A stretch of DNA of 29,983 nt from JBEBXQ01 sp040391535. Lineage in GTDB: Bacteria > Bacteroidota > Bacteroidia > Cytophagales > Spirosomataceae. The stretch spans positions 1 to 29,983 of the forward strand of contig JBEBXQ010000047.1 in NCBI GenBank assembly GCA_040391535.1, written 5' to 3'. Below the pieces are notes generated by a model. That model saw only the letters and a program-made list of their open reading frames with translations. It did not search any database and was not told the DNA's origin. Positions 24,046 to 29,983 of the stretch are shown here, piece after piece. The stretch's first letter is position 1. Each line of letters opens with the position of its first letter. The position numbers and the translations under genes are program-made.

Positions 24046-24624
24046 ATGATTCTTTGTTTTGCCACCAATAACCAGCATAAGCTGGCTGAAATTCAGGCGC
24101 TGCTTGGCGCCAGCTTTGAGCTGAAGACCTTAAAGGAGATCGGCTGTAATGATGATATTCCCGAAACCCAGCCAACGATTGCCGGTAATTCCAGGCAGAA
24201 ATCGGCTTATGTCCGTGAGCATTTCCATATCGACAATTTTGCAGACGATACCGGTCTTATGGTAACAGCTCTTCATGATGAACCCGGGGTCCATTCCGCA
24301 AGATATGCAGGACCACAAAGGGATCCGGAAGAAAATATTGATCTTCTGTTGAAAAAATTAAAGGATTTGCCGGATAAAAGTGCCAGGTTTGTAACCGTTA
24401 TTACCTTGTCGCTGGATGACCGGTATTACCAGTTTGAAGGAACTGTAGAAGGTAAAATCGCGGACAGCAGAAGGGGCACAAACGGATTTGGTTATGACCC
24501 GGTTTTTGTACCGGATGGTTACGACAGAACTTTCGCGGAAATGACCATGGAAGAGAAAGGCCGGTTAAGCCACCGCTCCAGGGCTTTTGCAAAGCTGATT
24601 GAATTTTTACAAAATCACCATTAA
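24046..24624 (+). CDS. rdgB: Non-canonical purine NTP pyrophosphatase (RdgB/HAM1)
   Basis: This 192-residue enzyme hydrolyses dITP, ITP and XTP to monophosphates and keeps deaminated purines out of DNA and RNA. Family motifs are all present: FATNNQHKLAEIQ at the N-terminus, FADDTGLMV with the metal-binding acidic residues, GVHSARYAG, GTNGFGYDPVF and SHRSRAF near the end. I placed the start at the ATG 24046 (MILCFATNNQ). An in-frame GTG at 24025 would add seven residues encoded inside the terminator stem and is unlikely. It is followed 12 bases later by the PPK2 gene, so the two are probably co-transcribed and both act on nucleotides. Confidence 0.96.
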   Translation: MILCFATNNQHKLAEIQALLGASFELKTLKEIGCNDDIPETQPTIAGNSRQKSAYVREHFHIDNFADDTGLMVTALHDEPGVHSARYAGPQRDPEENIDLLLKKLKDLPDKSARFVTVITLSLDDRYYQFEGTVEGKIADSRRGTNGFGYDPVFVPDGYDRTFAEMTMEEKGRLSHRSRAFAKLIEFLQNHH

Positions 24625-24636
24625 CTTCTTCATCCT

Positions 24637-25527
24637 ATGGCTCATTTTAATTCAGACGATTTCAGATTCAACGGATCTTCACGTTTTGATATCGGAAAAG
24701 TAAAGACCAAAATCCGTGATATCTATGATGATAAAAATGAGTATGAACAGATGCTCAATGATTTCGTCAAGGATATTGATGAGCTTCAGTCCGTAATGTA
24801 TGCGCATGACCGCTATGGTTTGCTGATTATCTTCCAGGCCATGGATGCAGCCGGAAAAGACGGCACCATTAAGCATGTCATGACAGGTGTGAATCCGCTG
24901 GGTGTAAGGGTTGAGAATTTCAAGCGTCCTACCAGCATCGAACTGGACCATGACTTTCTGTGGCGCTGTAATAAGGTATTACCCATGCGCGGGACCATCT
25001 CTATTTTCAACAGAAGCTATTATGAAGAAGTACTGGTGGTAAAGGTACACCCCGAAATCCTGCTGCAGTCGCAAAGATTACCCCTTGAGCAAACCGACAA
25101 TATTGACAAAGTATTTGAGCACCGCTATAAGGATATTAAAAATTTTGAGAGCTACCTCCACCGCAATGGTATCCGGATCCTGAAATTTTTTCTGAACGTC
25201 TCTAAAAAAGAGCAGGCAGAAAGGCTCATTGAACGGATTAAAGATCCGTTAAAAAACTGGAAATTTGAAGAAAATGATGTCAGTGAGCGTGATAAATGGG
25301 ATAACTATATGATGGCATTTGAAGAATGTATCAATGAAACTGCTTCCAAAAAGAATCCGTGGTATGTGATCCCCGCAGATGACAAGAAAAACATGCGGCT
25401 GATTGTCGGGCAGATTGTCATTGAGGAACTCCGCAAGCTGAATATGGAATATCCCCAACCGGATAAAGCCCGGCAGAAAGAACTTCAGCGATTTATCGAC
25501 ATCATCAATGCGCAGAATAGCAAATAG
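24637..25527 (+). CDS. ppk2: Polyphosphate kinase 2 family protein
   Basis: PPK2 enzymes transfer phosphate between polyphosphate and nucleotides. This 296-residue, single-domain protein shows Walker A DAAGKDG (70-76, Lys74), Walker B ISIFNRSYYEE (121-131) with VLVVKVHPE following, and the lid segment SERDKWDNYMMAFEE. Length and single domain fit short PPK2 proteins. By resemblance to the group that includes Cytophaga enzymes it is likely class III (AMP and ADP phosphorylation), but class cannot be fixed without alignment. It probably regenerates ADP or ATP at the expense of polyphosphate. It shares a transcript with rdgB and ends in a 20-bp hairpin. Confidence 0.93.
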   Translation: MAHFNSDDFRFNGSSRFDIGKVKTKIRDIYDDKNEYEQMLNDFVKDIDELQSVMYAHDRYGLLIIFQAMDAAGKDGTIKHVMTGVNPLGVRVENFKRPTSIELDHDFLWRCNKVLPMRGTISIFNRSYYEEVLVVKVHPEILLQSQRLPLEQTDNIDKVFEHRYKDIKNFESYLHRNGIRILKFFLNVSKKEQAERLIERIKDPLKNWKFEENDVSERDKWDNYMMAFEECINETASKKNPWYVIPADDKKNMRLIVGQIVIEELRKLNMEYPQPDKARQKELQRFIDIINAQNSK

Positions 25528-25560
25528 ATGCTGTAAGCCATCTTAAAATTATCACTTACA

Positions 25561-25609
25561 CAATTAAAAACGACTTATCCGACACAACAGGGTAAGTCGT
25601 TTTTAATTG
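25561..25609. terminator. Long hairpin terminator after ppk2
   Basis: CAATTAAAAACGACTTATCC (25561-25580) pairs with 25590-25609 along all 20 positions with one G-T pair, loop of 9 nt. The outer part of the stem is A/T-rich and serves as the T-tract on the plus strand. It is symmetric and could act both ways, but no minus-strand gene faces it. Confidence 0.85.
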
Positions 25610-25858
25610 AATACCCGGAGAGCGATTGTTTTCCAGCCAAATAAGACCAATAACTCATCTGCTGCACCCGGTCCTGTCTAAGATTTCCCCTCCATTTAAC
25701 AGAAATAATTTGAATACCTTTTATCCCGGCAACAAATCGCTATTTCTTAATACATCCTAAACGATAATTATAAAATATTTTTTGATTAAGTGCATATATT
25801 TATTGTTTATTAATAAATTTTTGCCGTTTTTTGGATCATCATTTAAACCATCTGAAAA

Positions 25859-26386
25859 ATGAAAACACAAACAGACCGTGTGCTGGCAGTACTGAAAGTA
25901 ATCTCATGGATTGTATACATTGGATTAAGTATTGCCACCGGAGTATTAATTATTTCGTTCATTCTGACGCTTTTTGGGAATCCGGAGGTCAGCAAGGATG
26001 TTGATCTGGGAGTAGATTTATCAAGTCTTTATGCTTACAGCAAAGTTCATTTTACTGTATTGATGGTGATAGCCATTATTCTTTCGGCATTAAAAGCGGG
26101 GTTGTTTTACAAAGTAATTCAGCTCTTTTCCAAACTTGATCTGAACCACCCTTTCAGTTCAGGAGTAGCTACCATCATCCTCAGGATAAGCCATGTTGCC
26201 CTGGAGATCGGAATACTGGCCATTATTGCCAACGGTTATGCAAAATGGCTGATGAAAAAAGGTATATCCATGCATTTACCACTGGAAAGCAATGAATTCC
26301 TTTTTCTGGCAGGGATCATCTATGTTCTGGCTCAAATATTTAAAAAAGGGATAGAATTGCAATCTGAAAACGAATTAACTATTTAA
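25859..26386 (+). CDS. DUF2975 membrane protein
   Basis: This 175-residue integral membrane protein has four predicted transmembrane segments (about 10-38, 62-84, 103-127, 145-163). The pattern NHPFSSGVA in the middle, preceded by LFSKLDL, is typical of DUF2975 proteins. Such proteins are found next to a small YozG-type HTH regulator, and the next gene here, 3 bases downstream, is exactly that. The pair probably forms a small membrane-plus-regulator unit. Its molecular function is not known. An AT-rich region upstream (25740-25830) probably holds the promoter, but no perfect box could be found. Confidence 0.85.
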   Translation: MKTQTDRVLAVLKVISWIVYIGLSIATGVLIISFILTLFGNPEVSKDVDLGVDLSSLYAYSKVHFTVLMVIAIILSALKAGLFYKVIQLFSKLDLNHPFSSGVATIILRISHVALEIGILAIIANGYAKWLMKKGISMHLPLESNEFLFLAGIIYVLAQIFKKGIELQSENELTI

Positions 26387-26389
26387 CTT

Positions 26390-26596
26390 ATGCCTATTAT
26401 TGTGAATCTGGATGTCATGATGGCAAAAAGAAAAATGTCTTTAAATGAATTGTCGGAGAAGGTAGAATTGACATTATCCAATCTTTCTATCCTCAAAACC
26501 GGCAAAGCTAAAGCAATTCGTTTCAGTACGCTGGAAGCCATTTGTAAAGTACTTGAATGCCAGCCTGGTGATATACTGGAATATGCTGAAGATTAA
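26390..26596 (+). CDS. YozG-like HTH transcriptional regulator (Cro/C1 type)
   Basis: A 68-residue DNA-binding protein consisting of one helix-turn-helix domain. MAKRKMSLNELSEKVELTLSNLS contains helices 1-3 of the Xre fold (given in part as KMSLNELSEKV), followed by the family-specific ILKTGKAKAIRFSTLEAIC and the C-terminal CQPGDILEY. This is the typical short regulator partner of DUF2975 proteins. The start overlaps the operon by 3 bases of spacing from the upstream stop. It likely controls its own operon; no operator was identified. An ABC transporter ATPase gene starts 28 bases downstream. Confidence 0.92.
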   Translation: MPIIVNLDVMMAKRKMSLNELSEKVELTLSNLSILKTGKAKAIRFSTLEAICKVLECQPGDILEYAED

Positions 26597-26624
26597 ATGA
26601 TCCCCTAAACTGCTATATTGATCA

Positions 26625-27266
26625 ATGCTGCAACTTCAAGGAATCCGTAAGAAATTTGGAGATAAACTTGTGCTGGATATTCCGGAATGGCGGGTTGAAA
26701 CAGGTATTTACTGGATACAGGGAGAAAACGGAGCCGGAAAATCGACTTTATTCCGGATGCTTGCTGGTATGCTGAGTTTTGACGGAGAAATTATACTGAA
26801 TGAATCCCTTTCCATCAGAAAACATCCGGTGGAATACCGGAAGATGGTAACACTGGCCGAAGCCGAACCGCTTTACCCCTCCTTTCTCACACCCCGCAAC
26901 CTGATCAGCTTTATTGCTGAAACCAGGCAGGCACCGGCATTACAGGCCGATACCCTTGTTCAACTGATGGGGATCCACACCTTTCTTGACCACCCTTTTT
27001 CGACCTGTTCAAGTGGAATGGTCAAGAAAGTGTCACTTCTGCTGGCTTTTCTGGGGAATCCGTCACTGATTATACTGGACGAACCCCTCATTACCATTGA
27101 CAGGGAAGCCCGGAAAATACTTTATGAACTGATTCAGGAGAAATCAAAGAACGGTACAGGCTTCCTTTTATCTTCTCATCAGGTTTTTAACGGACAGGAA
27201 ATTCCGGTAAAAGCGGCCTATGAGGTGAGCAATCATACTTTAAACGAAATTCCGGCAGAGTGGTGA
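26625..27266 (+). CDS. ABC transporter ATP-binding protein
   Basis: A 213-residue stand-alone ATPase subunit. Motifs: Walker A GENGAGKST (about 34-42), signature SSGMVKKVSLL (divergent, SSGM instead of LSGGQ), Walker B LIILDEPL and the H-loop SSHQ. The chain is short and the C-terminus ends soon after the H-loop. It should form a dimer that drives the permease encoded directly downstream, whose ATG lies 2 bases after this stop. Together with the preceding DUF2975/HTH pair it may form one operon. Transport direction and substrate are not evident; the small ATPase with large unrelated permease suggests an export system. Confidence 0.9.
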   Translation: MLQLQGIRKKFGDKLVLDIPEWRVETGIYWIQGENGAGKSTLFRMLAGMLSFDGEIILNESLSIRKHPVEYRKMVTLAEAEPLYPSFLTPRNLISFIAETRQAPALQADTLVQLMGIHTFLDHPFSTCSSGMVKKVSLLLAFLGNPSLIILDEPLITIDREARKILYELIQEKSKNGTGFLLSSHQVFNGQEIPVKAAYEVSNHTLNEIPAEW

Positions 27267-27268
27267 AA

Positions 27269-28351
27269 ATGCTGCACGATTGTATTGTCACTGAGTTTTA
27301 TAAACAGCGGATCGGGTTTTTCGTTGTATCAGCAGCCTTTGCTTTCGGTATACTTTCAGGCAGGGAACATGTAAACATTGCCCAAACAGCCCTTACCAAT
27401 CTGCCTTTCCTGGGTTTAATCTGTTCCTTATGGACGGGTTATACACTAATGGTCATCCAATGGATACGCCACCATTTGTCCCTTCCCGAATACCGGTTCT
27501 TATATGCCCTGAGAACAATCCGGTCAGGGCAAAGAATGCGATACTTTCTTTACACTACCCTGCAACTGCTTGCGCCTGTCCTGTTGTACGGACTGTTTAT
27601 TGTTTGCATCGCGTTCCAGAAAAATATACTCATGCCGGTAATCATACTGGTATCGGTAATTGCTTTGCTGATCATGTCAACCCTGCTGTTGCTTGAGTGG
27701 CTCATCAGGCATCCTGCGATCCGCAGTCAGTCAGTCAGGCGGAAAACGTTGAATCTAAAGCGTCCGGTATCATTTTCCTACTGGACACTGGAATGGCTTC
27801 TGAGAGAACGCACCCTTACCTTACTGATTACCAAAACGGCCAGTGCGGTTTTAATCGCGGGGGTTATACTGTATTATCAGACAGGTGAGTATGATCTCAG
27901 GCTTCCGGCCTTGGGGTTAACCCTGGCCACGTTATTGAATACGGGCCTGAGTGCCGAACTGTTTTCCTGGCAAAACCACACCTGGCTATGGCTCAGATCG
28001 CTTCCGGTTTCTCCCCAAAAACAGATCATCCGGATACTGACCATACACTTCACAATCCTCTTACCTGAGATCGTTATTACCTGGAGGTATGGCTGGGGCT
28101 CATTACAATGGTGGGAAATGATACAGCTGAACCTGTTTTGTCTGACTTTAATTCTGCTGGTCCATTCTTTGTTTTATTTACTGAACCAGACCCTGGAAGA
28201 GATGGTAAGGCTGCTCTTCTGGCTGTTTATCGGGCTTACTTTCATCATCATGTACAAGACCAGTATCAGTGTGGTGGCTGCTATCATGCTGGTCGTTGCA
28301 GGCATTAATTACAAAAAGAGGAGTCCTTACAGCAGAACTCCTCCCGGATAA
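27269..28351 (+). CDS. ABC transporter permease-like membrane protein
   Basis: This protein of about 360 residues has many hydrophobic stretches (about 16-40, 50-70, 100-150, 190-230, 270-345), suggesting around 10 membrane helices in two halves. I recognise no specific family. Direct coupling to the ATPase gene makes it the membrane subunit of the same transporter. Start: ATG 27269 (MLHDCIVTEFYKQRIGF) is preferred; in-frame GTG codons at 27260 and 27263 would add 2-3 residues and overlap the ATPase stop. The 3' end contains the terminator of the convergent SDR gene. Substrate unknown. Confidence 0.8.
   Translation: MLHDCIVTEFYKQRIGFFVVSAAFAFGILSGREHVNIAQTALTNLPFLGLICSLWTGYTLMVIQWIRHHLSLPEYRFLYALRTIRSGQRMRYFLYTTLQLLAPVLLYGLFIVCIAFQKNILMPVIILVSVIALLIMSTLLLLEWLIRHPAIRSQSVRRKTLNLKRPVSFSYWTLEWLLRERTLTLLITKTASAVLIAGVILYYQTGEYDLRLPALGLTLATLLNTGLSAELFSWQNHTWLWLRSLPVSPQKQIIRILTIHFTILLPEIVITWRYGWGSLQWWEMIQLNLFCLTLILLVHSLFYLLNQTLEEMVRLLFWLFIGLTFIIMYKTSISVVAAIMLVVAGINYKKRSPYSRTPPG
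28313..28343 (-). terminator. Terminator of the SDR gene inside the permease CDS
   Basis: On the minus strand GAGGAGT and ACTCCTC (28337-28343 and 28318-28324) form a 7-bp stem with a 12-nt loop and are followed by five T (28313-28317). The hairpin is within the last 40 bases of the oppositely oriented permease gene. Confidence 0.75.
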
Positions 28352-28370
28352 AATCTGTTATGCCAGCCGG

Positions 28371-29081
28371 TTAAGCAGGAATGGTAGGTCTTACTTCAAT
28401 TTTACTGGGCAAAGTCCGCGCCGGCATTTTTATCAGATCGGCAACAATCTGACCTATATCTTCCGGCTGGATTTTCCAGGCGTCCTTTTCTGATGGCGTA
28501 TGATTATTAAACTCACTGGCTACCGAACCCGGCATAATAGTGGTTACTTTAATTCCTTCTTTCCTGATATCCAGCATGGCGGCCTGAGAGAAACCAACCA
28601 GTCCGAACTTACTCGCATTATAAGCAGCGCCATTCGCAAAGAAGTTGGTACCGGCCAGGCTGGAAATGGTAATAAAATAACCTCTGACAGCCTTGAGTGC
28701 ATCATAAGAGGCTTTGAAACTGTAAAATACGCCTGTCAGGTTAATATCAATGGTTTCATTCCACTGATCTGCTGTCAGCTCCTGGATCGGGGCGAAATGA
28801 CCCACTCCGGCATTAGCGATGAAATAATCAAGGCGTCCCCATTGTTCAATCACTTTCGCCACGCTGAGGTTCAGAGATTCCAGATCTCTGACATCGGATT
28901 CCAGCCCGATAGCACTGCCGGGAATTGCCTTATTTAATATTTCTGCGGCTGCATCGGCCGCTGCCTGAGACCGGCTGGTCACCGCCACTTTAATGCCTTC
29001 CCTGATTAAAACCTGTGCTACACCAAGTCCTATACCCTTGGATCCTCCGGTAATAAAAGCTACTTTTTGTACGTTTTCCAT
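28371..29081 (-). CDS. Short-chain dehydrogenase/reductase
   Basis: A 236-residue NAD(P)-dependent oxidoreductase of the classical SDR family. The N-terminal Rossmann fold has TGGSKGIG (11-18) for cofactor binding, then SRSQ near the end of the second strand, where an Arg suggests NADP preference. Conserved NAG appears in IANAGVGHFAP, catalytic Ser in ISSLAG, and the YxxxK pair as YNASK. The C-terminal region is ordinary. The substrate cannot be assigned; sequence style is that of small Bacteroidota keto-reductases. Transcribed alone on the minus strand, tail to tail with the ABC permease and head to head with the DUF6134-like gene. Confidence 0.92.
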   Translation of the reverse strand: MENVQKVAFITGGSKGIGLGVAQVLIREGIKVAVTSRSQAAADAAAEILNKAIPGSAIGLESDVRDLESLNLSVAKVIEQWGRLDYFIANAGVGHFAPIQELTADQWNETIDINLTGVFYSFKASYDALKAVRGYFITISSLAGTNFFANGAAYNASKFGLVGFSQAAMLDIRKEGIKVTTIMPGSVASEFNNHTPSEKDAWKIQPEDIGQIVADLIKMPARTLPSKIEVRPTIPA

Positions 29082-29122
29082 GCTATAAACTGTTTAAAGA
29101 ACTAACAGAATTACAATCGCAA

Positions 29123-29130
29123 TAGTTTTG
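29123..29130 (+). promoter_or_regulatory. Likely -7 promoter box of the DUF6134-like gene
   Basis: TAgtTTTG is an exact -7 box. The -33 element is unclear. The predicted start near 29135 gives a leader of about 65 nt to the ATG at 29200. Confidence 0.45.
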
Positions 29131-29199
29131 GAATCGGATTGAATTCCCTAAATTCCCATATAAATACCGAATTAATGAGCTTCATCCTATCCACATCCT

Positions 29200-29784
29200 A
29201 TGAAACATTTGCTAATGCTATTTTTACTAACAGCGGGATATGAGAAATCCCTGGCTCAGTTCCGGCAGTACGATGTCCGTTTTGCAGATAAATCGATCGG
29301 TACACTGAAAGTCTATGATAAACAGGCTACTCCACAAGGTGAAATATTACAGGTCGAAGCCTCCTTTTCAATCCTTTTTCATAAAGGTTACTTTAACCTT
29401 ATCAATCATTTTTCAGGCAGCATCCTTACGTATTCATTTTATCAGCAATCTGCCGGCGACAAGCCTAAAGATGTTGTTGAGACCAGGTATGCTGATAAAC
29501 AGTACCAAACCAGAGATTCGCTCCGTAATAAAAGTATCAACAATTCTATCTCCTTACCGGTACGGCACACCGTCTGCACGTTTTACTACAAAGAACCGAA
29601 GGGAATCAGGGCTGTCTTTTCAGAGCGTTACGGGGTTTACTGTGAAGTATACAGTCCTCGTCCCGGTACCTACGAAATGAAACTTCCTGACGGAAGGGTT
29701 TCTACGTATATTTTCAGAAACGGCCTTTGTCAGGAAGTACGGTCTACCGTACTGGGCGGCAGTCTGGTTTTTATTCTGCAGTGA
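29200..29784 (+). CDS. Small secreted protein, DUF6134-like
   Basis: A 194-residue exported protein with a signal peptide cleaved after SLAQ (residue 20). The mature chain starts with a beta-strand pattern VRFADKSIGTLKVYDK and alternates short strands throughout, including YFNLINHFSG, VCTFYYKEPKG and a C-terminal STVLGGSLVFIL. It resembles the DUF6134 group of Bacteroidota in layout and in the IGTLKV segment, but I cannot confirm this without a profile search. Two cysteines (in HTVCTFYY and RNGLCQEV, plus VYCEVY) are present. The stop lies only two bases from the stop of the convergent peptidase gene. Confidence 0.75.
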   Translation: MKHLLMLFLLTAGYEKSLAQFRQYDVRFADKSIGTLKVYDKQATPQGEILQVEASFSILFHKGYFNLINHFSGSILTYSFYQQSAGDKPKDVVETRYADKQYQTRDSLRNKSINNSISLPVRHTVCTFYYKEPKGIRAVFSERYGVYCEVYSPRPGTYEMKLPDGRVSTYIFRNGLCQEVRSTVLGGSLVFILQ

Positions 29785-29786
29785 GA

Positions 29787-29983
29787 TTATTTTTCACCGT
29801 ATAGCTTTTTGGAAGCTTCTTCATATTTATCCCCTGCCACCCATTTGGGAGCCACTTTCCGATCAGCGATCAGCCTGACCGCATAAACATAAGCTTTACT
29901 GTAACTGAGCAGATAATCATAATCAATGGAATCAGGATTATCTGAAGCCTTATGATAGTTTTTCATGATTTCCTCATCAAAAT
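29787..29983 (-). CDS. M28-family peptidase, C-terminal fragment (cut by window edge)
   Basis: The last 64 codons plus stop of a minus-strand gene whose start lies beyond the window. The readable end contains FDEEIMKNYHKASDNPDSID, then LLSYSKAYVYAVRLIADRKV and KWVAGDKYEEASKKLYGEK. The NYHKASD segment, with its His as a likely zinc ligand, and the following helix match the end of M28 aminopeptidase-type proteins common in Bacteroidota. The family call rests on this fragment only. The gene would normally be 400-550 residues long. It is separated from the upstream plus-strand gene by two bases, with no intergenic terminator. Confidence 0.7.
   Translation of the reverse strand, partial: FDEEIMKNYHKASDNPDSIDYDYLLSYSKAYVYAVRLIADRKVAPKWVAGDKYEEASKKLYGEK

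Noticed and set aside
1..29983. CRISPR array, prophage or integrase-borne island at the tRNA
   Set aside because: No regular repeat-spacer pattern, phage or integrase gene, and no copy of the tRNA 3' end was seen elsewhere.

Overview
The window is a roughly 30 kb chromosomal housekeeping stretch from a member of the Bacteroidota, most likely Cytophagales or a relative (the order is an inference). Supporting signs are a MurF-alanine racemase fusion, a type IX secretion type B sorting domain, lipoproteins with the relaxed Bacteroidota lipobox, a 937-residue leucyl-tRNA synthetase, almost no Shine-Dalgarno sequences, and several promoters of the Bacteroidota form TTTG/TTG-N17-23-TAnnTTTG. No prophage, CRISPR array, intact insertion sequence or plasmid function was found.

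Layout. 1-866 is mostly non-coding and carries tRNA-Ser(UGA) on the minus strand with its own promoter and terminator. 867-2645 is an ABC half-transporter that converges on the grpE-dnaJ chaperone operon (2701-4468, minus). Divergent from grpE runs a plus-strand cluster: queG, a tandem universal stress protein, corA and the murF-alr fusion (4626-10046). Next come a two-domain secreted hydrolase (10111-12048) and, tail to tail with a 7-bp overlap, a large type IX-secreted cysteine-rich protein (12042-14693, minus). A hemerythrin-like di-iron protein follows (14881-15594).

15649-16690 is a 1 kb gene-free stretch. It holds a 210-bp element with 12-bp perfect terminal inverted repeats and nested internal hairpins, resembling a miniature transposable element or structured RNA, and then a very AT-rich tract. 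The tract leads into a consensus promoter for an 84-residue secreted protein of unknown function. 17116-29081 carries leuS (minus), an outer-membrane beta-barrel plus lipoprotein pair, ndk (minus), a DHH phosphoesterase plus FKBP-type isomerase lipoprotein pair, rdgB, a PPK2-type polyphosphate kinase, a DUF2975/YozG-like HTH pair, an ABC ATPase/permease pair and an SDR oxidoreductase (minus). The right end has a small secreted DUF6134-like protein and the C-terminus of an M28-type peptidase (minus, cut by the window edge).

Common themes are nucleotide housekeeping (ndk, rdgB, ppk2, DHH phosphoesterase), envelope proteins (outer-membrane barrel, lipoproteins, secreted hydrolase, sorting-domain protein) and stress or protein folding (grpE-dnaJ, universal stress protein, FKBP, hemerythrin). 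Most of what is unusual lies in the non-coding DNA: the 210-bp inverted-repeat element, a 48-bp perfect palindrome shared by two convergent genes, a terminator hairpin that overlaps the rdgB promoter start site, an apparently leaderless queG transcript, and a possibly folded leader before the DHH gene.
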